From Piliocolobus tephrosceles (Eukaryota > Chordata > Mammalia > Primates > Cercopithecidae): a stretch of DNA of 64,000 nt. Numbering within the stretch: the first letter of the stretch is position 1; every line of letters starts with the position of its first letter. The stretch is from assembly GCF_002776525.5 (NCBI RefSeq), contig NC_045438.1, positions 149,336,095-149,400,094 on the forward strand. The letters are read 5' to 3'. Both the position numbers and the translations under genes were made by a program. Below the pieces are notes generated by a model. That model did not search any database. It was given only the letters and a program-made list of their open reading frames with translations, and was not told the DNA's origin. Below, one piece after another: positions 1-10,033 of the stretch.

Positions 1-1335
1 AGCCACATTATGCCCTCCAAACTGTTGGGTTGCTGCTTCTTTGTTCCAGATAATTCTACCTGAGATAAAGCAAAAATCACAATGCTGGACCTAGGAAGGT
101 AACTACCCAAAGGGGATTTTAATGAAAATATTGATGAAATATTCAAAGTGGACAAATGCATACAATGTAAAAAAAAAAAAGAGTAGAAATTTGAGGCATT
201 TTAGAAATACTCTAAGAATCATTACATTTATATTTTAGGATGCCAAGAGGTATTTCTAGAAGGAATAAAATTGACATATCAGTATGGTTTTATAGAAAGA
301 ATTCTAAAGCAAGGTTTAAAAGTCCTTGAATTTAGCTGTTTTTCAAGGTATTGGTCATTAAATTCCTTGATTCTCAGTTTCCCCATCAGATGAGAATTAC
401 ACAACTCACATACTTGCTTTTATTATTAGTATATATAAAAGTATGGGAAAATGTATTTACATATTGAATTTACTTTTTGTGACTTAAAGAAGGGTTGTCC
501 CCTGGGCTGAGACTTATTTTACTGGTTGTGTTATACGGATTTTCCATGTGCATTTGCTAGGAAGAAAATAGCAATAGGATTTTTATTTTTTAAATGTGAG
601 GCTTACCAATCAGGCTCCAAGATGGATGAATTCAACCATATAGCACACAATTTTTTATTCTTTATGCTTCTTTGTTATCTTCCCTCCATTTCTCTCCACA
701 TCCCATTCCATCACCCCATTCTGATCACTGTCAATCATTGCACTGTTTTTTCCTTGCTCTGATGTCCTAACCAGATAGATCCACAACTGACAGGAATTTA
801 TCAGGAGAGACACAACAACTCGCAACATACAAGCCATATATGAACCTGACAGCCCCTATTAGGGGTGGATGCGCACAGGATAATGATAGAGCTGCTGACA
901 AATAACTAGCAGTTTGGCTCATTTACACTGAAGAGTTTTGCACGCTGGGGTAGTTATGTGCCCATTTATTGCACCTTCATAGGCAGTATAAATCCGATTT
1001 AGTCCACTTAACCCTCTACTGTGATTTTTGCTGAGAACGCACTTACATAGTCTCACAGTAAAAGAGATTCTCAGAACTGAGCAAAAAACAAAACCAAAAA
1101 CTTACTTTCTAGTAATTTTCTTTCTCATAATCACCTTTAGGATCACTACAGATCAAATATAACTAGTGTTTCTGCAAAGCAACGTTCTTTTTTCATATGT
1201 GCAAAGGTAATTCTATTAACATAATAGTTACTTATAATCTAAGTAGGTCTCTGTTTCTGCTTTCAGCTTGGTGTAGTTTATAGCAGACCAGTGTTAAGAT
1301 CCAGAAAAAAAAAATCAAATAAAACAAACACGTAG
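1..1335. other. AT-rich intergenic DNA
   Basis: No gene or recognisable repeat is visible apart from a short A-run near 170. Reading frames on both strands are short and look random in composition. It is best described as unique or heavily decayed sequence. Confidence 0.6.
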
Positions 1336-1339
1336 AAAA

Positions 1340-1500
1340 TTGAAATTTAAAAATAATATATGCTATTTACAATAGCTCAAAAAATATCAAATACTTAGGA
1401 AAGGCATGCAAGACTTCTGCACTGAAAATTAAAAACAGTATTCAGACACACTTAAAAACTTGCAAATAGAAGCATATTCCATGTTATAAACTGATGACTC
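1340..1500 (+). mobile_element. Old L1 (L1M) ORF2 fragment
   Basis: The wording follows the sense strand of L1 ORF2 just downstream of the reverse transcriptase core: a 'tttacaatagc' block, then a 'caaatacttagga' block, then an 'aagacttctgcactgaaaa' block. The copy is highly diverged, with stops in every frame. It is a dead mammalian-age LINE fragment of about 160 bases with no 3' end. Confidence 0.6.
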
Positions 1501-2039
1501 AGCATTTTATTTTTTAATTAAATTCTAAAAATATTCTCAGAGTCAGGTGATGAATTGTAAAGTGTACATTTTATGAACTATGTCCCAGTTCTGGCCACAG
1601 CGTCTTACTGATTTCAGCTGCCGATGACAATCTGCTCCCCAGAGAGGGCCATTTTGTATCTTAATGGTGTCAAAACGAGGGTTACTTCATCTGCAGTTCT
1701 GTAAAACCTACAGTCAGATGGGTATGGTGGCAGGATCTGGTATAAGCAGTAATCATATTCAAAATTAACATACTAGGGGTTGCTAAGTTGCCTATAACCA
1801 ACCATAGAAAGGGTGTGAACTAACACACGTAGAATGATTAATAACCGTGTAGTGAGTTAACTAGTGTTCACTCCAAATTCATGAGACACAATTTTTTAAA
1901 GGTTTTCTGGTATTTCCAAAGCAACATATATGGTTACTACACTTCCTATCAAGATGCCAATAGGTTTTGCTGCTGTTGCTGTTGTTGAGCTGTTGCAGTG
2001 GTGGGGTGGGGGCATGAAGATTGTCGGGCTTACTTAAAA
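1501..2039. other. Intergenic DNA without recognised features
   Basis: A short GCT/GTT-rich patch lies near 1970-1995. No repeat family or gene is recognised otherwise. Confidence 0.5.
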
Positions 2040-2555
2040 ATATACATGCATATGACAGGCTACCTCGTGGAAACACAACATTGAAGAACTAATACTGTCA
2101 GATATCAAGATTTGCTCCAAAGTTTCATAATTAAGACAATGAGGTGTTGGTTCAATGACAGACCAATACAACAGAATAGAGAATCCAGAAATGGACTCAC
2201 AAATATATAGTCTCTTGGGGCATAACAAAGTGTAACTGCAATGCAGTGAAGGAAAATATTTTATTTTCAATAAATGATGTCAGTTGAAATGTATACTTAT
2301 AGAGGAAGAATTAGTTTAAATCATAATTTAAGGTGGCTCATAGATACAAATGTGAAAGGTAAAACCCTAGGACCTCTAGAAGAAAAGATAATATTTTCAT
2401 GAAACTTGGGGAGAGAATGATTTTTTTAAAACAGGACTCAAAAAGCACTAATTATAAATAAAACTTTGATTAAGATTAAAACAGTTTCATTAAAACACAC
2501 CATTAGGAGAGTGGTAAGGCAAGTTACAGAGAGGGAGAAGACATTGGCAATGCAT

Positions 2556-2598
2556 ACACACACACACACGCACACACGCACACATATATACACACACA
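2556..2598. repeat. (CA)n microsatellite
   Basis: An interrupted CA tract with CGCA and TATA interruptions, sited inside the L1M copy. The short frames read through it (Thr-His on plus, Val-Cys on minus) are artefacts of the repeat. Confidence 0.9.
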
Positions 2599-3077
2599 AA
2601 AGACTTATATTAGGGATACATAAACTCTTACCTATCAGTAACAAAAAGATATGTCTGTAGAAAAATGAGGTAAGGATTTCAATAAGCACTTCTCCAAGAA
2701 GCACATCCAAATGGCCAATAAAAATATGAAAAACATCTACCTTCATTAGTTGTCAAGGAAATTCTGACTAAAACATAAAACTCCTACAATACAACCAAAT
2801 TGGCTACAATAACAAAGACTGACAATAGCAAGAGATTGTAAGCATGCAGGGCAACTAGAAGCCTCACACATTGCTAATGGGTGTGAAAAGTGGTACAGCT
2901 GTTTGCAAAAGTTTGGCAGTATGCATTAATATATATAACATGCATAGTTTATTACCTAAATGTTTGTGCTCAACAGAAATGCATATGCATGTGTTCCCAA
3001 AATACTATTTGTAAGAGCACAAATACTAATAGATATTTCATATATTGTTGATACCTGCAATAAGATACTATACAGCA

Positions 3078-3108
3078 ATTCATGTGATAGCAATGCTATC
3101 ACATGAAT
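3078..3108. repeat. 31-bp perfect inverted repeat
   Basis: Two 15-base arms are exact reverse complements (3078-3092 and 3094-3108) around a single central A. The palindrome sits where L1M copies normally have a short non-palindromic stretch, so it was probably created after insertion of the element. Confidence 0.9.
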
Positions 3109-3841
3109 GACTTGTATAATCGCTGCACACACAACTGAGTGAAAAAAACCAGACATAGAAGAGTACACACTATATAATCCGATTTATGTAAATTTCAAAT
3201 ACTGGCTAAACTATGTTGTTAGAAGTCATGAGAGTGATTACATTTTGGGGAATTGTGACTGGGCAGGGCATGGGGCTTCTTGGGTGTTAATGTTCCATTT
3301 CTTAGTCTGATAGTTAAAGGGGTGTGTTTACTTTGTTCAAATACATCAAACTAAGCACTTGAGATTTTTACACTTTTCTACATGCATAATATACTTCATT
3401 AAGAGCTTTCTCAAAAACAATCCAGATCACCTATTCCTTCTGCTTCTACTAATCATTTTAAGTCATTTAATGCAATTACTGTTGCTCTCTAAAATTGCTA
3501 TGTAATATCAGTGCAATATGTAGAACCTGGTCTAAAATAATCAGGAAATTCCAACTTTAACAATTTCACGTTGTCTTTTAAAAATCAACACACATACAAT
3601 CAAGCTGTCAAGGACCCAGCTTGTCTATCGGAGATAGGAGATTCAGGCCAAGAAGAGAATTTTAATATGGCCATGCATTATCTGTAACTTGTAGGATGAA
3701 TAAAGATAAGAATTAGAGTGGACTTAACTGAAAATAGCCTTGTGATAAAAACAAGTCACTTTATTTCAATGACACTCACTTCCACTGTGATTTTTATCTT
3801 GTGCTTATTTAGTCCCTAGGCCCAAACCAGGCCTTCTCGGG

Positions 3842-3895
3842 TTTTTTTTTTTTTCTTTTCTTTTCATTCTTTTCTTTCTTTTTTTTTTTTTTTCT
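3842..3895. repeat. T-rich/TTTTC low-complexity tract
   Basis: About 54 bases are almost pure T and C. Read on plus it is a long polypyrimidine tract ending in TTCAG. Read on minus it could be an old poly(A) tail. Which reading is right bears on the exon candidate that follows. Confidence 0.85.
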
Positions 3896-3899
3896 TCAG

Positions 3900-4013
3900 C
3901 TCTGCAAAGTCAATGTAACCTATGGAAATGGAATTGCCCTTTTGCACAATGTCACTGAAGACATAGTAGAGAAGGAAAGCAAGTGTGAAGCCAAAAGTAT
4001 TTGTGAAGTCTGA
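3900..4013 (+). other. Candidate terminal exon or exon remnant
   Basis: Directly after the polypyrimidine tract and an AG (3898-3899) there is a frame of 37 codons ending at TGA 4011-4013. The predicted peptide begins LCKVNVTYGNG and ends KSICEV. It has three cysteines and two N-glycosylation sequons (NVT twice), as in secreted or extracellular domains. A possible poly(A) signal AATAAA lies at 4469-4474. I do not recognise the protein. It could be an orphan exon, an exon of a distant gene, or chance. An alternative is the 3' end of a minus-strand retrocopy whose poly(A) is the T-tract. Confidence 0.2.
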
Positions 4014-4159
4014 ACTACCTGTTCTGAACTTGAATTTCAAAAACATTGTTTGAAGTGACTCTGATGTTATTTTTATTTACTATATTAGAAATAGCCCTTT
4101 CTTAGTTCAGACTTGCAAGCTAGTCACATAAATTAAAGCAGGATCTCATGAGGGCTGAT

Positions 4160-4184
4160 GAGAGAGAGAGAGAGAGGGAGAGAG
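4160..4184. repeat. (GA)n microsatellite
   Basis: A short run of GA dinucleotides with one GGG interruption. Confidence 0.9.
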
Positions 4185-4185
4185 C

Positions 4186-5735
4186 AAAGACAGGTAACTT
4201 CATACAGGCAAGCAGAAATATATGTTTTAAGTAAGACTTTGAGGGGACATTGCCAGTTTAAAATTCTTGTCCTTAATTTTCCAAATGATACCCTCCTTAG
4301 TGAATTTAAATACTATGCCAACTTCAATTCATTCAGATACATCACCTACAATATTAATTTAATTGCTCCTCTATTCCATTCTGGTTTCTCTTGTTGCTCT
4401 GACTTTACATTTGGTCATCAAAATATAAAGACAGAGCCACCTCAAAGCAATTTCCCCAAAGGCATGGAAATAAAATAACTTGGGGCATTTTTAAATGTAG
4501 CTTGAAAGTTCTAGGTAAGAAAATATAAAACTAACGAGAGTGAGAGATGACAGGGTAAGCAGCCATCCTTAAACTAGTCCTGAGAGATTAGGATGATAAC
4601 ATCTTGTTGTAACAGGAATTCTTTGAGAAGGTGATGAAGGGTGAATAAATGGGTTGTCACTGGCCATTTTACTTAAGGATGTTTGCACCACTATAGTTAT
4701 GTACCTTTAGAAGACTTCAATTACCTGAAGATGAGGTTAGATATTAACAAGGCCATGTGAAATTTACTGTGATCAGCAAATAGCTCACCACAGGTGAATC
4801 TGGAATTATACTCCTCCAATTTAGCAAGGAATAAACTGGAGTTGTCTGACAGGGACAAAAAACCTGATATTTAGTAAAAGACATTTCACAGAAGGTCTGT
4901 TCAGAAGGAAATAAAATTTAATTTCTAACAATTTTTGTGGCTAAAATGGCATTTTAAAAATGTAATAAGCAGCCTCAATAGAAACTCATATAACCAACTG
5001 AACCATGCTTATACACACAGCAGTTTTCACCACCTCTTAAGAGACAACAGCTGATTCTTTTGATCTGCCTGCTTCCTAGACAAAAGTTCACTGTCTCTGA
5101 ATTAGCCCCATATTTGGAATCATAGCCCTTTTTTTTTTAAATCTATGCACGTTCTTATTGAGCAAATCCTGCACGCTAACTTGCTCCAGAGTAAATTACT
5201 GTATGGTCTAAGACGAATGAGCACTCTTCTCCTCCCCCTCATCACCAGTGCTTTAACATATGTCACAGCAATAATGATGGCATGAAGAAAGAAACAGTAA
5301 TCAAACTACCCCACTGTAAATGGAAAGTTTATACTGAGGCTCAAACCATATTCTATTTAGGTGGAGAAATGGGGTATCTTTCTCAATGAAATATAGAAAA
5401 TATCCTATGCTACAGTTGTGGCTAATGCTTCTCTGTAACCCATCTAACAATGTTGGAAAGTTATTAGAAGTCAACTTTTTCCAGGGCTGGTACTTAGTGA
5501 TATACACGTGGACTTGGACACTGGAAACCTCGGCATGAATAGCTTCACCAAGATAACTGGGCATTCATCATGTCCCATTCAATAAAATAAAGAAGTTAGA
5601 AAATAATGCACTCTGTGACGTCTTGTATCTGCCATGTAAAATTTTAATCATGTATATGACCTTGCATTTGTAGGATATAATAAATTCCTCTTCAAAGGTT
5701 TTAGCCTGTAAATTGTTAAGTACAATGAGTTCTGA
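4186..5735. other. Intergenic DNA without recognised features
   Basis: AT-rich sequence. The open frame near 4158-4478 (106 codons) starts inside the GA microsatellite and shows no domain or composition bias. Nothing else is supported. Confidence 0.5.
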
Positions 5736-5739
5736 GATC

Positions 5740-6265
5740 CTCCTTAAAGAACCAATGTATCAGTATGTTCAGCTCCCCTGTTCTTTGTTCTCCATTTTAA
5801 AATTTAACTTCCTTGTTCTCCTCGCCCCTAGTTTCAGTAAACAACCTTTCCCACCAGTTCTAATCGGTAGTTCACAACTGTTCCTCTGGTCACCTGCTTG
5901 GTCTTGAGTCACTCCTGGTCACCTGCTCCACCGTGAGTCACCCATGGTCACCTGCTCTGACCTGAATCATCCTGAGTCACCTGTTCTGTAACTGCCCTTC
6001 CGACCAAACTACTCACCCCGGCACTATGGCTAGTACCCCTGCTTTCTTTCAAATAGCCAATCAGAATTAGCTTAGACTGTGCAGTCCAACCCTAGCCAAT
6101 AGGGGAATGACACAGCAGTAGGGGCTACCTGCATCAGGAATAAAAATCCCTTCCCCTCCCTTGTTTGGGTGTGCTCACCATTGCTCCATCTGTGAGTCAT
6201 ACCCATCTATGGAAGTAAAATTGCCTTGCTGAGAAAATTGAATTTATGTTTGAGTGCTATTTCTT
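5740..6265 (+). mobile_element. Solo LTR, ERV1-like
   Basis: The segment has retroviral LTR architecture on the plus strand: a repetitive U3, two CCAAT boxes (6057-6061 and 6096-6100), a TATA-like ATAAAAA at about 6140-6147, then a C/T-rich leader. No gag, pol or env sequence lies on either side, so it is a solitary LTR left by recombination. The exact subfamily is not resolved and the ends are approximate. The U3 carries a 29-bp tandem repeat. Confidence 0.6.
5888..5973. repeat. 29-bp tandem repeat in LTR U3
   Basis: Units beginning GGTCACCTGCT start at 5888, 5917 and 5946 with a constant 29-base period, and a degenerate remnant follows from 5974. Tandem U3 units often act as enhancer repeats in retroviral LTRs. 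Whether these bind anything is unknown. Confidence 0.85.
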
Positions 6266-6269
6266 TTGC

Positions 6270-6730
6270 TGCACAAAAAAGTTTATTTACAACACATTTA
6301 TGAATCTATATTTGCTAATAATGGCTGCAATTGAAAGATCGAAGAGCTTAGAAGCAACTTTCATCTATATTTTTTGTAAATAAGGTGATGCTGATTCTAG
6401 ATCTTACCAAGGTGTTAGACAAAACAAGTTATTCCATTGAGTGAAAAATGAAGAGCTTTTGACCCCAGGCTTCTAATGCTACACTTGCCTCAGTACCCAT
6501 GGAAGGCAAATCATTTGTACACTAATACTCACATTTGCATTTTATAATTGGTATGGTAGTAAATAGTTTATAAGCAAAATGAAATTCAGTTTAGTTATTA
6601 GGAATTGATGTTCACAAAAGGCAAAGATACAAGTGTGTAGCTGATTTACCAGAATAGGAAAGCAAAGGATTATATGGATTGAGAATGCCAGAGAATTCAA
6701 AGATAGAAAGAAAGTTGTGATTCATGTCAC
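6270..6730. other. Intergenic DNA without recognised features
   Basis: No gene or repeat is recognised. Confidence 0.5.
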
Positions 6731-6734
6731 ATGT

Positions 6735-6875
6735 TATATATAGCCTAGAAGCTGAAACCCAAAGAAGTTCAATTACTTGTCCAAGTTCATATAACTAGTT
6801 GGGGGTGAAACCAGGGCTATAAGAGAGATCTCTTCTTTGTGATCCAATTCTTATACCACAATACTGTGCTTCCTT
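6735..6875 (-). mobile_element. MIR SINE fragment
   Basis: The sequence matches the reverse complement of the MIR core: a 'gctgaaacccaaagaagttca' block, then 'acttgtccaagttcatataact', then the 'gtgaaaccagggct' block. It is diverged, as expected for this ancient mammalian SINE. Confidence 0.65.
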
Positions 6876-6879
6876 TTGA

Positions 6880-8255
6880 AGATTAGATTTTCATATCCGT
6901 AGCTCAATACATTTTAATCATATATCTCAAAATTTCCTTCTAAGTGATTGTTAGGTAAACACGTTTATTTTCAAAAGTAGCAGTATTGCCTCAGGAAGTC
7001 ACCAGGAGCTTTAAAAGCAGCTTTCATTGTCAGTTGTTCTGCTCCAGCTGAAAGCAACAGTTTCCAGGCTCCTGTGCAACCCAAATTCAGAATGTGTTAA
7101 AATCCCTGGAGACCGCTCTGCCATGGGGCCCTAAAGAATTCATACAGTCACTAACAAGAGTCCAGAAATAAATTTAGTGGCTAAAATATGGTACCTTGAG
7201 TCCCCACATAATGTGAGGCTAGGGGTTCTCTGCCAAAAGTGGGGTCTACAATGTTTGACTCTGTAAGCTTTAGTGTGAGGAAAACCAGGGCTTGGAGGAC
7301 ATCTGAAACCCTCACGACTTTAAAAAAATTTTTTTCCCTCTTGAATTTTAAATAGAGCTGAGCTGTGAGAATCCTTTTAAAGTTTTTGACAATTTCCTAA
7401 AATATAGTAGGCACATTGCTATTGCCAGGTGATATGAGTAGAGCTCATTTCACCCAAGTCTTACATTGAAAACCAGAAAGCTAAAAGAGACTGTAACTCT
7501 TTTTTCAATTAAAAATACCAATTTGACAGATATTTTACTCACAATAACCTGGTAACAATCTACCCAAATGGCATGTAGTCATGCATTTTCTTTCTCTCCA
7601 AGGACTAGCTATGTCTCATGATTTTCACATATATTATGCAGAAGAAGAGGAAATGTTCGAAGAGGATGCTTAGCTCAAGTGAGTACTCAGTGAATGCGTG
7701 GAAGCGAGAACCATTAAGAAAACTGAAACAAGAAGAGAAGCAAGTCATTGTGGGAGAGGGATCGATAGGCACAGCTGGTATATCATGCATCTATCCATCC
7801 AGTTAATATTTATAAAATAAACTCCATTTTCTTGCAATAAACTCACCATATTACAGCAGAAACAGATCAAAAAGGAAACAAAGAAACAGATAATTATTTA
7901 CAGGTACATATCCTGGTGGATTTTTCCAGCAGACAGGTTGAAAGTACTAGCTTGGGGATGAAATAAAAATTTACAGATGTTTGTATGGGAGAGGGTAAAC
8001 AAGGAGTATAATAATTCTTACAAATGGCACCAGAATTCCTTTTAAGGTGGGAATTATGTTTGTTGGGAAATATAACTTAATTGCTTGGGGGAAAAATCAA
8101 GATCCTTGTTATTGGTTGGTTCCAAGGTCTCCAAGAATGGAGCTAAGTTGTTCTGTTAGATAAAAGGGTGGTATGTATGTTTGATTGGGTGGGTAGGAGG
8201 GGAGTGCAGGATGGGGAAGACTAGAAGATTCTAGAGCACTTCTAAAAGTGGGGTC
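6880..8255. other. Intergenic DNA without recognised features
   Basis: Mostly unique-looking DNA. Two opposing frames of about 60 codons near 7605-7806 have no recognisable features. Confidence 0.5.
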
Positions 8256-8475
8256 TACAGAATTCTAGGGGTTCCTGATACTCTTCTAAAGGACCTGAGA
8301 GGTCTAAACTATTTATAAGATAATACTTTGGTGTTACTTGTTTTTACTTATAACATTGACATTTGTACTATTGGTACAAATGCAATGGTTGGTAAAACTG
8401 CTGGTGCCTGTGTGAATGAAGGTAGTGGCACTGAAAGATATTTTGTAAAGCTAATCTAATTTAAAAGCGTCTTTT

Positions 8476-8769
8476 GGCCTTGTGCAGTGGCTCACACCTG
8501 TAATACCAGCACTTTGGGAGGCTGTAGTGGGAGAATCATTTGAGCTCAGTAGTTTGAGACTAGCCTGGGCAGCATAATGAGATCCTGTCTCTACAAAAAA
8601 ATTTCTAAAAATTAGTAGCATGTGGTGGTGCATGCCTGCAGTCCCAGCTACTCAAGAGGCTGAGGTGGGAGGATTGTTTGAGCCCAGCAGGTAGAAGCTT
8701 CAGTGATCCGTGATTGTGCCATTGCACTCCAGTCTGGGCAACAGAGCAAGGATCTGTCTCAACAGAAAG
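8476..8769 (+). mobile_element. AluJ SINE
   Basis: A full-length two-arm Alu on plus: a 'cagtggctcacacctgtaat' start, a middle A-rich linker, and a right arm ending 'gcaacagagcaaggatctgtctc'. The 'gcctgggcagcataatgagatcctg' block near 8563 is typical of the J family. It interrupts the hAT fossil. Confidence 0.95.
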
Positions 8770-9089
8770 TCTTTCATAAGGCAGTAAATGTTAATTTTAT
8801 CAAATCTTTTTTTTTAATTTTTGTAAATTATTTCATTTCTTCCTTGATGAAGGTACTATCAAGATACTATCTTCAAACCAGTACAAATATTTCATACTTA
8901 ATACCTGGTCATTTTCTAACCAATTGAGTAATTTGTTGCACAGTAAGCTACCCCACGTCTTTCAGCAAGAAATACATTAAATTTGAATAGTAAAGATATT
9001 ACATAATGAATTAGGACACAATTAAAATTTGCTTTAAATATTGCTTTGGGGGAGAGGACACCATACTTCTACTCAATGAAGAGAAACAT

Positions 9090-9645
9090 TTTTACAGTCT
9101 AGAGGTCTTTTATTTGTTTAACACCTACGAGGCCATGAATTCATAGAGAAGAGGTTCCAGCAGCTCAGGCTCCTTCCCATTGGTTCTCACACAGTGTGCT
9201 TCTCTGGGTGGAGCAGGCTGGCACTTCAATTGAACCCAGGGACCTTTCTCTTTGGTTTCTTTCTTTTTCTGATCATTTTCCTTCACGCGTTTCAGGAAGC
9301 GATCTCAGCTCTTAGAGTGCTTAATGTGCTCAATACACACATTAATTCTTTTGGCAAGAATATTACCCTTAACTTGTTTGTTTACAATAATGTTACAGCA
9401 TGCTGGGGACCATTGTAGACTCTCCCAGTTTTGCCATGGTGACATTGTGGGCATTCCTTTTTGAACAGTACCCATTCCCTTGATGTCTACAATATCACCT
9501 TATAGATTTGCATATACGTAGCCAAAGGAACAACTCCATGTTTTCTAAAAGGTCTAGAGAACATATATCAGGTGCCTCTCCTCTTTCCCTTTGTGTTCGT
9601 CATTTTGGTGAATTACTGGAAGATGGCAGTTCCGGCCAAAAGAAA
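9090..9645 (-). pseudogene. RPL21P: RPL21 processed pseudogene (60S ribosomal protein L21 retrocopy)
   Basis: On the minus strand the sequence reads as RPL21 mRNA from its 5'UTR (GGCCGGAACTGCCATCTTCC at about 9616-9635) through the start codon at 9603-9601 to the C-terminal NGKEPELLEP and YEFMA region. A stop follows at 9127-9125, then the 3'UTR with AATAAA at about 9111-9116. The parent protein has 160 residues and belongs to the large ribosomal subunit. This copy has a stop at codon 12 (CGA to TGA) and a 4-base deletion near codon 36, so it cannot encode L21. No introns remain, and both UTRs are present, so it arose by L1-mediated retrotransposition of a full-length mRNA. It sits inside the hAT fossil. 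The poly(A) tail is decayed. The symbol is generic because I cannot assign the numbered locus. Confidence 0.93.
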
Positions 9646-9845
9646 CTATCAAATCTTAATTCTTGAGTTTATATCTCCCTTTCCAAGCATATATCTTGGC
9701 ATGGTCATATTTTCTTCATAAACTTCAGCAAAAACTATTATAACAGGTAGAATGCAGAAACAGATATGAGAATCAGCAATCTTCTATTATGCCAAACATT
9801 AAAAAGGTTTGCGAAAATAAAAACAATGCCATAGTTCATACATCG

Positions 9846-10033
9846 TAGAGCAGCTATGCCACCCAATACAGTAGCCACAGCCACAAGTGATGATTCGCAT
9901 TTAAATTAACTAAGATTACAGTAAATATCTAACTCTCAGTCATACTAGCTCACTTCAAAGGCTCAATGGCCACATCAGCACAGAAAGCATTTCCATTTTC
10001 ACAGAAAGTTCTACTGAGCAGCGTTGTTTAGAG
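9846..10033. mobile_element. Short non-autonomous DNA transposon
   Basis: The ends resemble a degenerate terminal inverted repeat of the CAGCGCTGTCCAATA type (left near 9849, right ending 'ctactgagcagcgttg' near 10033). The internal blocks 'agtagccacagccacaagtg' and 'ctcaatggccacatc' are shared with such MER elements. It is about 190 bases long and has no coding capacity. The family is not assigned. Confidence 0.5.

Larger units (their letters stand above)
2040..3415 (+). mobile_element. L1M 3' end (ORF2 tail plus 3'UTR)
   Basis: The segment runs in sense order through the ORF2 C-terminal part (the 'gaccaatacaacagaatagagaatcc' region near 2161) and then the classical old-L1 3' region. That region includes the 'tggccaataaaaatatgaaaaa' block near 2712 and the glycine-rich 'ggggcttcttgggtg' block near 3270. 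It ends near a 'cttcattaagagctt' tail. All frames are broken. A CA-repeat and a perfect palindrome have grown inside it. It is a fossil LINE, with no coding role. Confidence 0.8.
8260..9835 (+). mobile_element. hAT DNA-transposon fossil (host of nested insertions)
   Basis: Three pieces follow the sense order of an hAT transposase gene. They are 8260-8475 (5' part), about 8771-8860 ('aaggcagtaaatgttaatttt' block) and 9650-9835. The last piece translates, across stops, to the C-terminal hATC dimerisation region: a PFP..YL block, then an FSS-TSAKT block, then an R-MQKQI-like block. Stops and frameshifts abound, so no transposase is made. An AluJ (8476-8769) and a minus-strand RPL21 retrocopy (9090-9645) landed inside it later. 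The family within hAT is not assigned. Confidence 0.6.

Noticed and set aside
4158..4478. 106-codon plus-strand frame
   Set aside because: It starts in the GA microsatellite (Arg-Glu repeats) and then reads as random sequence.
5888..5998. Regular 29-base repeats that look CRISPR-like in period
   Set aside because: There are no spacers, the units are directly adjacent, and the context is a eukaryotic LTR.
9194..9418. Plus-strand frame over the RPL21 copy
   Set aside because: It is antisense to the retrocopy and has no meaning of its own.
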